64,000 nucleotides of DNA from Ovis canadensis (lineage: Eukaryota > Chordata > Mammalia > Artiodactyla > Bovidae), in the NCBI RefSeq assembly GCF_042477335.2, contig NC_091249.1, forward strand, positions 43,012,001 through 43,076,000, given 5' to 3'. This document shows positions 22,738 to 34,029 of the stretch, in pieces (position 1 is the first letter of the stretch; each line of letters opens with the position of its first letter). Position numbers and translations under genes: made by a program. The notes beneath the pieces are model-generated. The model searched no databases. It was not told the DNA's origin and saw only the letters and a list, made by a program, of their open reading frames with translations.

Positions 22738-25202
22738 GGCATTTGAACATCACTGGCTTAGCAGAAGCACTCAGACACCCTGACATCTGATTGTTATCAA
22801 ATTATTCAAGTTACCCAACCTCAGATTTTCTCAGCTGTTAAAAAGTAGTAAAACCCCCTGGTTTACTCTCCAACCTGTGCTTTACTCTGCTGCTGGAAAG
22901 ATCAGAAGAGTCAATAGAATATTATTATTAAATAACTGATTTCTTCAACAATCAGTGCTTAGGTCAGTGTAGAAATATGAATGGTTCCATGTTTCTCCAA
23001 TTATTGCTTTCAACTATGCAACATTGAGTTTCCTTCTCCCATCCCTTCAAGACAGCTTAGTCAGACCCTACAGCTTTCTGATCATTCAGCTATTAAAATA
23101 TCAGTTTAGTTCAACTTATTCCAGTTTAAAACTTCACCTTATTCATATGTTTGAAATCTTATTGGCTCCCAACCTCCCCATTCCACTGAAGCTTGCATTT
23201 AAGTAATTTAGACTGGGAAAGGAATGGGATCAGCTGTCCTACACCCTCACCTCTCTTTCTTTTGGGACCCCTTCTCCTCCAAAGAATTGGGATCAAAGAT
23301 GGAGAAAGACTGCAAGTATCAGATGTCAGTCTTCCCTTGCCTGTCATTCTTTCTTAGTTCAAGATCCATCTATCTCTGAGGCCTTCTGAGTAGCTCCCAG
23401 CTAAATGCTGAGTCTCTCCTGGGATATGTATGTGAGTTTTCCAGGGGCGATGTTGGTGGGGGTGATGTGGGGGGCTTTCCAGTGCACTATATTCTCTTCT
23501 GGGAGATCAGCCTGACTTGGTCACTTTTGACTCCTGCTCAAATGCTTCTGAAACCAGATCTGTTCCCACCTCAGATTCTAGACCCCACAGCCTCTGGTGG
23601 TTGCAACCTCTTCACTTTATGGCCTCTCTTTGTGGACACCAAATATCTCCATCAAAGTGACCTACCACCATATTCATCTCAACCATGGGAATCTCCCTCT
23701 ACATTGTTGCCGCAACAAAATCTGAATCTGAATCTCTCCCATTTCTCCATCTCTCTCTCTCATATATACACACAGAGTCTCTATGTCCTTCCAACTCAAG
23801 TATCCACAATGAGCTTTGACCAGCAAGTCTATCCGTGTCTCTGAGAAGTTCCTTTGGATTCGCCACCTTTTACTTGTCTTAGGATGAGGCGGGCAGGGGT
23901 GTGCGTGTGTGTGGCTATTTCCACTCTACAATGGGAAGGATGTCAGGCTTATCACTCATTCCCCCTCAGCCCACCATTTTGAATATAGTGTTAGCTGGGA
24001 GCTGAACTGATGGTAGTGGGTAGCAAAGCTGTTGTAGTCACCTCTTACAAGACCTAAGAGAGGGGTGTGGACCTGAGTTGCCCAGGGTGCTCTTCAGAAA
24101 GATGGACAGATGACACCTCTTTGCCATCCTTTGGTTCACGGGTGTCAACTCCATGGCAACAAGTGAAATCCCCATGCAATATCCTGTTACCTTGCTATGC
24201 TCATTACTGCTTGGGAAGAGTACTCACTTTTGCACACACAAAGTATTACATTGGCAGCAGGAATACACGCAAAAATTCAGGAGGGACAGTACTGTGATTT
24301 ATGCGGAATCACATGGGATAACAGTTTTGTTGTACCGTTTGTGGTATGACAAAGTTTGCTAGCTGCTGGCTGGGGAAGCTGCTGCGTTATGGCTTCGGGA
24401 TGCATGTGAGAAGGAGGCTTCTGTTTTCTTTGAATCCAGGCCATGCGTTTAGAAACTTTCTCTTAATTCAAGGGTGGGGGGCTGTAATTATTGGTATGTA
24501 ATTTGTTGTTGGTTCACTATAACACAGTGAGGTAGAGAATGGTTTTATTCCCTTCAGATATACTTGTAATAGCAGCAAAAAACAGAGCTCTTGTGCCAGG
24601 AATTTCTTGTAGCACAGAAGACTCTGTGTTACTATTTAGTGGAGTCAGACTTCTATGGGCCAATCACCCAGAAGCCTGGGGAATTTTGCCACCAGACAGC
24701 TGAGTAGGCTGGCACAAGCTCCTCCTCCAGTATTGGCTTCAGTGTTTCAAAAGGGAGCTTTTTAGAAGGAAAGAAATATCAACACACATCAGACATTACA
24801 TAATAGGTGAAGCAAAGTCCCAAAATGTCACGTACTGTTTCTCGATGTCACAGTGTTCCCATGGCAGCTCTTTCATCCCAGCGTCTACCATCTGTTCTAT
24901 GATGTTAAAAGGGACCCCTTAAAGTCAGCAGCCCCTAGGACGTGGGCACTCTACAGATAGCGTAGTCTTTCCAAAGCAAGACAGCGGCATTTTTGTTGGC
25001 CTGCAGCCCTTCCCCAGAGCTCCAGAAGTGTCTCCAACTCTTCTGGTCTCTCTGGAGTAGGGGGAAGTTTCCCACCCTTTACATTTTGCCCCACAGAGAG
25101 CCGCTGTGACAACTTACCATGACTCAGTGGCTCAAAGCTCATCCCAGCCTAAAGTAACCCCATGAAACTTACTCCACGTAGGAGGGAGTGCCAGATATGT
25201 TC
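22738..25202. other. Intergenic, no gene recognised
   Basis: About 2.5 kb with higher GC than its surroundings from 23.2 to 25.2 kb. A 125-codon open frame at 23,467-23,844 has no recognisable domain and no family match I can name. A CT/CA-rich stretch occurs at about 23,745-23,775. An old LTR-type element is possible but I cannot support one. Confidence 0.45.
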
Positions 25203-25418
25203 CCAGCTGGGGCTAGTGGCTAAGAACCCACCTGCCAATGCAGGAGATGCAAGAGATGAGGGTTCCATCCCTGGGGTTGGAAAGATCCCCTGGAGGAGGG
25301 CATGGTAACCCACTCTAGTATTCTTGCCTGGAGAATCCCCTGGACAAAGGAACCTGGCGGGCTATGGTCCATGGGGTCATAGAACTGGACATGACTGGAG
25401 CAACTTAGCAAGCACGTA
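25203..25418 (+). mobile_element. Bov-tA SINE
   Basis: Sense Bov-tA, slightly truncated head, body 'GAGGAGGGCATGGTAACCCA', terminal 'GCAACTTAGCAAGCACG'. Confidence 0.92.
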
Positions 25419-25719
25419 TGCATGCCAGAAATATTGCTTTTCTTTAGACTCTTAACTTCAGTTCGAAGTTCCTTCCAACAGGCAGAAATTCAGTCTCAGT
25501 TATCATTGTAGCTCCCCTCACAGAGTGTTGTGCAAAGGTTCTAGGGCGCTAACACTGAGCAAAGACTGGCCTTGGAAGTTTTTGCCCTTGCTGGTCTCTG
25601 TTCAGCTGTCTATCAGCCCAGGCTCCACGGTTCCTTGAATTCTAGTGAGTTTGATGATTCAGTGTCAAATTAGGGGCATGAGAACTGGTGGCAAGTGCGA
25701 TACATTGAGGGCTATAAAT

Positions 25720-26000
25720 TGACTCCGAGGTCAGGGGCAGAAGTCGGGAGGACCCCACGCCTGAGGGGTGGCAGCTGAGAGGAGCTACCCCACGTCTGAG
25801 GTCAGGGACGGCAGCCGAAAGGAGTTATCCTGCATCCGAGGTCAGGGGCAGCCGGGAGGAGTGACCCCACGTCCAAGGAGCGGTGGCTGCGCAGACGCCG
25901 GACGGCCTAGAGGAGCTATTTCACGTTCAAAGTCGGGAGGGGTGGCAGTAAGGAGATAACCCTCGTCCAAGGTAAGGAGCAGCGGCTGCGCTTTGCTGGA
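25720..26000 (+). repeat. Degenerate tandem repeats in BovB 5' leader
   Basis: Repeating GC-rich units of roughly 35-45 bp. Each carries variants of 'CGAGGTCAGGGGCAG', a GGGAGGA or GGAGC block and 'ACCCCACGTCC'; at least six are visible. They stop where the single-copy part 'TTTGCTGGAGCAGTCGTG' begins at about 25,991. Confidence 0.85.
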
Positions 26001-26493
26001 GCAGTCGTGAAGAGATACCCCATGTCCAAGGTAAGAGAAACCCAAGTAAGACGGTAGGTGTTGCAAGAGGGCAGACACATTGAAACCATAATCACAGAAA
26101 ACAAGTCAATCTTATCACTCTAGGACCACAGCCTTGTCTAACTCAATGAAACCAAGCAATGCCTGCGGAGCAACCCAAGATGGGCGGGTCATGGTGGAGA
26201 GGTATGACAATATGGTCCACTGGAGAAGGGAATGGCAAACCACTTCAGTATTCTTGCCTTGAGAACCCCATGAACAGTATGAAAAGGTAAAATGATAGGA
26301 TACTAAAAGGGGAACTCCCCAGGTAGGTAGGTGCCTAGTATGCTACTGTAGATCAGGGAGAAATAACTCCAGAAAGAATGAAGGGATGGAGCCAAAGCAA
26401 AAACAATCCCCAGCTGTAGATATGACTGGTGATAGAAGCAAGGTCTGATGCTATAAAGAGCAATATTGCATAGGAACCTGGAATGTCAGGTCC

Positions 26494-27200
26494 ATGAATC
26501 AAAGCAAATTGGAAGTGGTCAAACAGGAGATGGCAAGAGTGAACATCGACATTCTAGGAATCAGCGAACTAAAATGGACTGGAATGGGTGAATTTAACTC
26601 AGATGACCATTATATCTACTACTGCGGGCAGGAATCCCTCAGAAGAAATGGAGTAGCCATCATGGTCAAAAGAAGAGTCCAAAATGCAGTACTTGGATGC
26701 AGTCTCAAAAACAACAGAATGATCTCTGTTCGTTTCCAAGGCAAACCATTCAATATCATAGTTATCCAAGTCTATGCCCCAACCAGTAACGCTGAAGAAG
26801 CTGAGTTGAACGGTTTTATGAAGACCTACAGGACCTTTTAGAACTAACACCCAAAAAAGATGTTCTTTTCATTAGAGGGGACTGGAATGCAAAAGTAGGA
26901 AGTCAAGAAACACCTGGAGTAACAGGCAAATTTGGCCTTGGAATGCGGAATGAAGCAGGGCAAAGACTAACAGAATTTTGCCAAGAAAATGCACTGGTCA
27001 TAGCAAACACCCTCTTCCAACAACACAAGAGAAGGCTCTACATCACCAGACATCACCAGGTGGTCAACACTGAAATCAGATTGATTATATTTTTTGTAGC
27101 CAAAGATGGAGAAGCTCTATACAGCCAACAAAAACAAGACCAGGAGCTGACTGTGGCTCAGATCATGAACTCCTTATTACCAAATTCAGACTTAAATTGA
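26494..27200 (+). pseudogene. BovB endonuclease remnant, frameshifted
   Basis: The 26,494-26,841 frame starts 'MNQSKLEVVKQEMARVN', continues with 'LGISELKWTG' (metal-binding Glu) and 'VIQVYAPTSN', then shifts at about 26,805-26,815 where one base appears lost. In other frames follow 'DWNAKVGSQ' (near 26,880-26,905) and 'MRNEAGQRLTEFCQENALVI' from 26,943. The domain is the AP-type endonuclease of an RTE element. Broken frames exclude function. Confidence 0.9.
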
Positions 27201-27401
27201 AGAAAGTAGGGAAAACCACTAGACTATTCAGGTGTGACCTAAATCAAATCCCTTATGATTATACAGTGGAAGTGAGAAATAGATTTAAGGGACTAGATCT
27301 GATAGAATGCCTGATGAATTATGGACAGAGGTTCGTGACATTGTACAGGAAACAGGGATCAAAAAGCAAAATGGCTGTCTGAGGAGGCCTTACAAATAGC
27401 T

Positions 27402-29049
27402 GTGAAAAGAAAAGAAGCGAAAAGCAAAGGAGAAAAGGAAAGATACAAGCATCTGAATGCAGAGTTCCAAAGAATAGCAAGGAGAGAGAAGAAAGCCTTC
27501 CTCAGTGATCACTGCAAAGAAATAGAGGAAAAGAACAGAATGGGAAAGACTAGAGATCTCTTCAAGAAAATTAGAGACACCAAGGGAACATTTCATGCAA
27601 AGATGGGCTCGATACAGGACAGAAATGGTATGGACCCAACAGAAGCAGAAGATATTAAGAAGAGGTGGCAAGAATACATAGAAGAAGTATACAAAAAAGA
27701 TCTTCACGACCAAGATAATCATGATGGTGTGATCACTCACCTAGAGCCAGACATCCTGGAATGTGAAGTCAAGTGGCCTTAGAAAGCATCACTATGAACA
27801 AAGCTAGTGGAGGTGATGGAATTCCAGTAGAGGTATTTCAAATCCTGAAAGATGATGCTGTGAAAGTGCTGCACTCAATATGCCAGCAAATTTGGAAAAC
27901 TCAGCAGTGGCCACAGGACTGGAAAAGGTCAATTTTCATTCCAATCCCAAAGAAAGGCAATGCCAAAGAATGCTCAAACTACCGCACAATTGCACTCATC
28001 TCACACACTAGTAAAGTAATGCTCAAAATTCTCCAAGCCAGGCTTCAGCAATACATGAACCATGAACTTCCAGCTGTTCAATCTCATTTTAGAAAAGGCA
28101 GAGGAACCAGAGATCAAATTGCCAACATCTGCTGGATCACGGAAAAAGCAAGAGAGTTCCAGAGAAACATCTATTTCTGTTTTACTGACTATGCCAAAGC
28201 CTTTGACTGTGTGGATCACAACAAACTGTGGAAAATCCTGAAAGAGATGGGAATACCAGATCACCTGACCTGACTCTTGAGAAACCTATATGCAGGTCAG
28301 GAAGCAACAGTTAGAACTGGACATGGAACAACAGACTGGTTCCAAATAGGAAAAGGAGTACATCAAGACTGTATATTGTCACCCTGCTTATTTAACTTTT
28401 ATGCAGAGTACATCATGAGAAACGCTGGGCTGGAGGAAGCACAAGCTGGAATCAAGATTGCTGGGAGAAATACCAATTACCTCACACATGCAGATGACAC
28501 CACCCTTATGGCAGAAAGTGAAGAGGAACTAAAAAGCCTCTTGATGAAAGTGAAAGTGGAGAGTGAAAAAGTTGGCTTAAAGCTCAACATTCAGAAAATG
28601 ATGATCATGGCATCTGGTCCCATCACTTCATGGGAAACAGATGGGGAAACAGTGGAAACAGTGTCAGACTTTATTTTTGGGGCTCCAAAATCACTGCAGA
28701 TGGTGATTGCAGCCATGAAATTAAAAGATGCTTACTCCTTGGAAGAAAAGTTATGACCAACCTAGACAGCATATTGAAAAGCAGAGATGTTACTTTGCCA
28801 ACAAAGGTCTGTCTAGTTAAGGCTATGGTTTTTCCAGTAGTCATGTATGGATGTGAGAGTAGGACTGTGAAGAAAGCTGAATGCCGAAGAATTGATGCTT
28901 TTGAACTGTGGTGTTGGAGAAGACTCTTGAAAGTCCCTTGGACTGCAAGGAGATCCAACCAGTCCATTCTGAAGGAGATCAGCCCTGGGATTTCTTTGGA
29001 AGGACTGATGCTAAAGCTGAAACTCCAGTACTTTGGCCACCTCATGTGA
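27402..29049 (+). pseudogene. BovB reverse transcriptase remnant, multiply broken
   Basis: Three to four open pieces together span the RT and C-terminal regions. Piece 1 (27,402-27,782) ends because one G is missing in 'AAGTGGCCTTAG'. Piece 2 (27,773-28,273) carries 'NKASGGDGIP', 'PIPKKGNAKECSNYR' and motif A 'TDYAKAFDCVDH', then hits a TGA at 28,271-28,273. Piece 3 (28,277-28,756) carries motif B 'GVHQDCILSPCLF' (usual RQG is HQD) and motif C HADD (usual YADD). A further shift near 28,670-28,680 moves the C-terminal part to 28,630-29,049. Both frame damage and altered catalytic residues indicate a dead copy. Confidence 0.93.
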
Positions 29050-29468
29050 AGAGTTGACTGATTGGAAAATACTCTGATGTTGGGAGGGATTGGGGGCAGG
29101 AGGAGAAGGGGACGACCGAGGATGAGATGGCTGGATGGCATCACTGACTCGATGGACGTGAGTCTGAGTGAACTCTGGGAGGTGGTGATCGACAGGGAGG
29201 GGTGCTGCGATTCATGGGGTCACAAAGAGTCGGACACGACTGAGCGACTGAACTGAGCTGAAGTTCTCAGTCCCCTCCTGAAGATTCTGTCATGAAATGG
29301 AATGTGGGTCCCTTCCACACTCCCCTTCATCTTCTTCTTCCCAGTTGAAGGCAATCTTTTCTCCTTCCCTTACTACGTTGTTTCCTCTGCCTTCCAGGGA
29401 CAGCTATGATAACCACTTTAATGAGTTTAGAACAGGGAGAGGGAGTAAGTGGGGGTGGGAGGGTGGGT

Positions 29469-29660
29469 GTTGTGTGTGCTCAGTCGTGTCCGACTCTCTT
29501 AAGACCCCATGGACTGTATCCCACCAGGCTCTTCTGTCCATGGAATTTCCCAGGCAAGAAGACTGGAGTGGGTTCCATTTCCTCCTTCAGTGAATCTTCC
29601 CAACCCAGGGATTGAACTCACATCTCTTGCATTGGCAGGCAGATTCTTTACCACTGAGTT
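29469..29660 (-). mobile_element. Bov-tA SINE
   Basis: Antisense Bov-tA, 'GCTCAGTCGTGTCCGACTC' at the left and head 'AGATTCTTTACCACTGAG' at the right. Confidence 0.92.
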
Positions 29661-29965
29661 CACATAAATGTTAGCTGCTTATGGAAATTTGGAAAATCTG
29701 GCTTTTATTGCATGACAATAACCAGCAGGGGAAGAGAAGTGCTCTCCTTTCTTCTGATCAGGCCAAGCCCAGCCCATTGCACTAGTTAAAAGCACCTGCC
29801 TGACCTCAGGAGTATCTGACTTTGGAATGTTCTGCTGTGATTTTTCACAAAAGGCAAGCAGAAGGGGTAGAACATAAATATAGGCATAAGTATAGAAGAT
29901 CTGGTTATCTTTAAAAAACCGGAAGAGGAACAAACTACAAAATAATAGCAGAATAAATTATCCCT

Positions 29966-30063
29966 CAGAATCCCATGGACGGAGGAGCCTGGAGGGCTAC
30001 AGTCCAGGGGGTCGCAAAGAGTCGGACACGACTAAGCGACTTCACTTTCACTTTCACTTTCTA
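29966..30063 (+). mobile_element. Bov-A fragment
   Basis: About 98 bp of sense Bov-A 3' half, from 'AGAATCCCATGGACGGAGG' to a CTTTCACTTTCACTTTC tail. Confidence 0.9.
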
Positions 30064-30099
30064 CATTCATAATAAAAATGGCTATCATATTCAGAGATT

Positions 30100-30300
30100 G
30101 CATCACATCCTAGGCCCTTAAAAAAGGCAATACCATTTAATCCTCACAAAAATCATGTGAGCTGAGGACTACTTAACCCTGGTTTACTGATGGGAAAACC
30201 GAGTTTCAGGGCAAAGTGATTTGGCTAAGCCACAAAGCTGCTAGGTTGAGAAACTTGGAATGAAGCCTCGTATGTCTCTTTACTGTGGGGCTATATTGTC
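30100..30300 (+). mobile_element. MIR SINE
   Basis: 'TTTAATCCTCACAAAAATCA', 'GTTTACTGATGGGAAAACCG' and 'GCCACAAAGCTGCTAGG' follow the sense MIR consensus. Confidence 0.8.
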
Positions 30301-30939
30301 TCCCCTCCTATAGACATTAGTGGTCTTTCTTTAAGGGATTAAAGGCACGGAAATTAGTTGCCAAGTTTCATGAGGTCAGATTGGAGGTCATCTTGACACT
30401 GAGTACTAGTTACTAAGTCTACTCCCGTTTCCTCTTCTAGAAGGAGGCTATTTATTTCTAAGCACCACTTGAAGATCAGAGTGGCACCATGCTTTTGCTG
30501 ATAGCAGTTACCAATAGATATGTTAATTTTATTAGTTCTTGGAGCTTGCTTTAAATTTTACTAAGTGGGCATGTGTGTGTGGGGAGGGGACCAGAAGAGG
30601 CAAGGGGCTGACGAAGGGGGACAAAACTCATGATGCCTCCTGTGGTGGCCACAAAAGTGTTGAAAAGATAAAATATATAGAGATACACTACCAGGAAAGT
30701 GGTTTGCCAAAATGTAAAATAGCTACAGAAATCGAAAGGCTTGAAATGAGTCAAAATGCTCTGTTTGGTTCTGGGAAATCCCTAGAAATAGAAAGCTACT
30801 TAACATAAACTTTTAGGTTGACAAACATGATTTCAGAATCAAGCATTTAATCACACTGGTTAGTTTGAATTTGCATGTTTAGAGTGTAATGAATCTCACA
30901 TTATGTAATGGACACAAATTTTACATTTTATTAGCATTT
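30301..30939. other. Intergenic, no gene seen
   Basis: Unique-looking DNA. The 89-codon open frame at 30,539-30,808 has no recognisable feature. Confidence 0.5.
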
Positions 30940-30953
30940 ACTGATGTATTTTG

Positions 30954-31150
30954 GAAAAGACTCTGATGCTGGGAGGGATTGGGGGCAGGAGGAGAAGGGG
31001 ACGACAGAGGATGAGATGGCTGGATGCCATCCCTGACTCGATGGACGTGAGTCTGAGTGAACTCCGGGAGTTGGTGATGGATAGGGAGGCCTGGCATGCT
31101 TCGATTCATGGGGTCGCAAACAGTCAGACACAACTGAGCAACTGAACTGA
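30954..31150 (+). mobile_element. 5'-truncated BovB with 14-bp TSD
   Basis: Sense BovB 3' end of about 197 bp starting at 'GAAAAGACTCTGATGCTGGG'. The direct repeat ACTGATGTATTTTG flanks it at 30,940-30,953 and 31,151-31,164. The first bases of the right copy could also be the element's ACTGA tail, so the true duplication is 9-14 bp. Confidence 0.93.
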
Positions 31151-31164
31151 ACTGATGTATTTTG

Positions 31165-31789
31165 AAACAGTAATTGACACTTTATAAACTTTAACAAATT
31201 TTTTTCTCATGAATTTAAGTTGGAATATGATCTATGCAAGAACTGAAGTTATTACTGCTAAATATCTCATATGAGAGGAAATTAGATTGTAGAATAACAG
31301 ATAAGGAGGAGGCTCTAGATGGTGATAGAATTATAATTCCATTTCTAGGTGGGACAAATGGAAAATTTTATGTCATTAGTTTTATAGTTATAAAAAACAA
31401 AAAAACCATGCCAACTAAGTTGATGACTTTTCAGTAGCTATGATGAGATGATCTTAGAAGTAATAGTGTCATGTGGGGTAAAAATTTAGAGAAAGAGAAC
31501 TATGTGAAAATTTTACTATGTGAAAAAGTTTCTTAGTTAATTTTAATGATTTGTCAGATTTTTTTTTCTGACCTGAGATTATTCTTTGGCATTCAGTGGT
31601 GGTTTACAGTCCAGATTTTCGGCCCTGGTAGATATACTAAAGCAAAACAATGAGGTATGTTGATGGCAGTTCCTGATTCTTTCATAGCTATTAGGTAAGG
31701 TCTGAGATTGTTCATATAAAAAGGTAATAACTAAATGGCGTGTACTACATTTAAGTCTTAAACTAAGGAATCATTCGTGTTACCATTAT
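31165..31789. other. Intergenic, no gene seen
   Basis: AT-rich unique-looking DNA. Confidence 0.5.
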
Positions 31790-31900
31790 AGAGCGGAAAC
31801 AGGGGCTAAAAGCAGTAAGATGACTTGCTCAATGTCACCAGCATGCAAATGGCAGAGGCAGGTACCCAAACTCTTATCTCCTGGGTATTCTTTCCATTGG
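31790..31900 (+). mobile_element. MIR fragment
   Basis: 'AAGATGACTTGCTCAATGTC' and 'CAAATGGCAGAGGCAGGTAC' match the MIR 3' half. Confidence 0.6.
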
Positions 31901-32209
31901 AGATCCTTAGTTTCAGTGCTTTGATGTCCCTTTTCCGAAAGTTTAATGCTAAATAGTGTTTTACACTCTGATAACCTTGTATTTTGCTTGTTGTTGTTGA
32001 TCTGTTTTGCTAGTATTCTTTGAGTATTGTCAATGTGGACATATTTGTTGGACTGCTCAACAGAAGATATGTTAAATAACAACACTGGTATTGTATCAAA
32101 AAATTTAGATTGTGGTAAAATCTGTAAAATTATGTGACCAGTTTCTTCAACAAAGAGTTTCAAGGAAAAATAAAGTGGAAGTGAGTACCTATAGATTAAA
32201 AAAGGCAAG

Positions 32210-32299
32210 AGACAGATGAACCAAATACATTGTATTTTGGGTCCTAATTTGAACAGACAAATGAACCAAATACAGTGTGTTTTGGGTCCTAATTTGAAC
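32210..32299. repeat. 45-bp tandem duplication
   Basis: Two head-to-tail copies of 45 bp (32,210-32,254 and 32,255-32,299), beginning AGACA and ending GGGTCCTAATTTGAAC, differ at three positions. This looks like a local slippage duplication. Confidence 0.95.
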
Positions 32300-32419
32300 A
32301 GACCAGCTGAAAAAAATTATTAGACAACCAGGGAATTTGAACAGTGTATATTTAATTGTGTTAGTGAATTATTGTTAAATTTAAGGTGTAACAGTACAAT
32401 TGTGGTTAAGTATCTAATA

Positions 32420-32692
32420 TTTTGTTGCTGAGTTGCTCAGTCATGTCTGACTCTTTGCAACCCCATGGACTGCAGTATACCAGGCTTCTCTGTCCTTCAC
32501 CATCTCCCAGAGCTTGCTCAAACTCATGTCCATTGAGTCATTGATGGCATTCAACCATCTTGTCATCTGTAGTCCCCTTCTCCTCCTGCCCTCAATCTTT
32601 CCCATCATCAGGGTCTTTTTCCAATGAGTCCTCTCTTCACATCAGGTGGCCAAAGTATTGGAGCTTCAGCATCAGTCCTTCTAATGAAATCT
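32420..32692 (-). mobile_element. BovB LINE 3' fragment
   Basis: Antisense BovB tail from 'TTGCTGAGTTGCTCAGTC' to 'TTCAGCATCAGTCCTTCTAA'. Confidence 0.92.
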
Positions 32693-32767
32693 AATATTTA
32701 AGATATTAAAAAGAACCTTTATCTTTTAGAGGTACTTATTGAAAACGATGAATTGATACAACATTAA

Positions 32768-33070
32768 GAAAGTGAAAGTCCCCTCTGACTGTGCTCCCTG
32801 GTGGACTATACAGTTCATGAAATTCTCCAGGCCAGAATACTGCAGGGTCTACCCTTTCCCTTCTCCAGGGGATCTTCCTAACCCAGGGATCAAACCCCAG
32901 TCTCTCACATTGCAGGTAGATTCTTTACCAGCTGAGCCATAGGGTAAGCCCAAGAACACTAAAGTGGGTAGCCTATTCCTTCTCCAGGGGATCTTCCCAA
33001 CCCAGGAATAGAACTGGGGTCTTCTGCATTGCAGGTGGATTCTTTACCAACTGAGTTATCAGGCATTTCC
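32768..33070 (-). mobile_element. Double-headed Bov-tA SINE
   Basis: Antisense composite with two tRNA-derived heads. The first head ends near 'AGCTGAGCCATAGGGTAAGC' (32,930s), followed by a second partial body and head ('AGAACTGGGGTCTTCTGC', 'CAACTGAGTTATCAGGCA'). Confidence 0.88.
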
Positions 33071-33462
33071 TTCAAATACCTGTTCCTCTGCAACGGATGA
33101 AGATGACTGGTCTTCAGCTGATAATTTCCCAAACTGCGTTCTGGGTACCTGGGGGTTCTTATATTATTCGATCCACTTTTGAGTCTGACATTTTCTGCAG
33201 AAGAATGTATTGAACCCAAAGTAGATCATTACTTTGGTTTTATTTTGCATAATGCCTTATTTCAGGGAGGCCTCTAAAGGGGCCTGAAAATGTTTTAGAA
33301 GTAGTCTGGTCCGGTCTCCACATCCTCCTTTTCTTTGGGGCACAAAGCGGAGATGGGGTGGTGGGGTGGAGTGAAGGGGAAGAAACTGTTCTCTCTTCCT
33401 CCTCCTCCCACCGATCCCGCCCAAGAACCAGTTTCAAACTTGGTGCTTTCCAAAAGACTTCT

Positions 33463-33500
33463 GCTGCTGCTGCTGCTAAGTCACTTCAGTCGTGTCCGAC
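33463..33500 (-). mobile_element. 38-bp Bov-A 3' tip with 9-bp TSD
   Basis: Only the terminal 38 bp of a Bov-A SINE (a GCT run plus 'AAGTCACTTCAGTCGTGTCC'), bounded by AAGACTTCT at 33,454-33,462 and 33,501-33,509. Confidence 0.92.
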
Positions 33501-33676
33501 AAGACTTCTAATCTTTCCTAAAATAAAGCCTGAAGTGTGTGGGGGAGAAGGCTTATGGAAAGGGGGAAATGTCATCTAAAATAAAGCTTTTAGATGCTTT
33601 TTAATTTCTGGTCTTAATTTCGCTAATCACTTTGTCGTTAGGGGGTAGAAGAAACTATACCTTTAATTTTCCTGCC

Positions 33677-33743
33677 CACGTGACAATGTTTTTGTTTTAG
33701 GGTAGTCTTTACTGTACAGGAAATTCTCAGCTAGCTTACGTCA
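33677..33743. promoter_or_regulatory. Distal promoter motifs: E-box and CRE-like site
   Basis: CACGTG (33,677-33,682), followed by AC, is a canonical E-box. TTACGTCA (33,736-33,743) is one base from the palindromic CRE/ATF site. They are 0.9 kb upstream of the CEP120 start codon. The motifs are seen; any use is inferred. Confidence 0.4.
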
Positions 33744-34029
33744 CTGCCAGCAGTTACAGCAGTTACCGTAATGACGCTACTTTAGTTTACAAAGCATGAA
33801 ACCTGAGCTGCCGCCAGGACAATTTTAGTTGATTTTAGAGTTCAGACTTAAATCATTATTTTTCCAGGATTTAACTTTTAAGCAGTATTGACATTGGTGG
33901 CCTAAACAGAGCTAGCTTTTTTGGTTTTCATAATCTATATTGATGTATTTCCCAGGTTTTGTTTACGACGAAAAGCAGAGACTACTTTACATTCACTTTC
34001 CAGACTGGGGAAGTTTGGGAAGGGTTTAC

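Larger units (their letters stand above)
25720..29262 (+). mobile_element. Full-length-sized BovB LINE
   Basis: About 3.5 kb, sense. A tandem-repeat 5' leader lies at 25,720-26,000. A 5' non-coding region shared with the copy at 10.3-13.6 kb follows. Then come endonuclease (about 26,494-27,100), RT (27,402-28,760), the C-terminal region and the canonical 3' tail. It is the most complete BovB in the window but has several frame breaks, so it is not predicted to move on its own. Confidence 0.95.

Noticed and set aside
23467-23844. A 125-codon open frame
   Set aside because: No recognisable motif, signal peptide or family, no splice context, and composition like random CT-rich DNA. Not supportable as a gene.
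25720-26000. Regular GC-rich repeats considered as a CRISPR-like array or satellite
   Set aside because: Units are degenerate, contiguous without unique spacers, and joined directly to BovB sequence in a mammalian genome.
31786-32208. A 140-codon frame on the - strand at 31,786-32,208
   Set aside because: It runs over a MIR fragment and AT-rich sequence. No domain, no start context, no homologue that I recognise.
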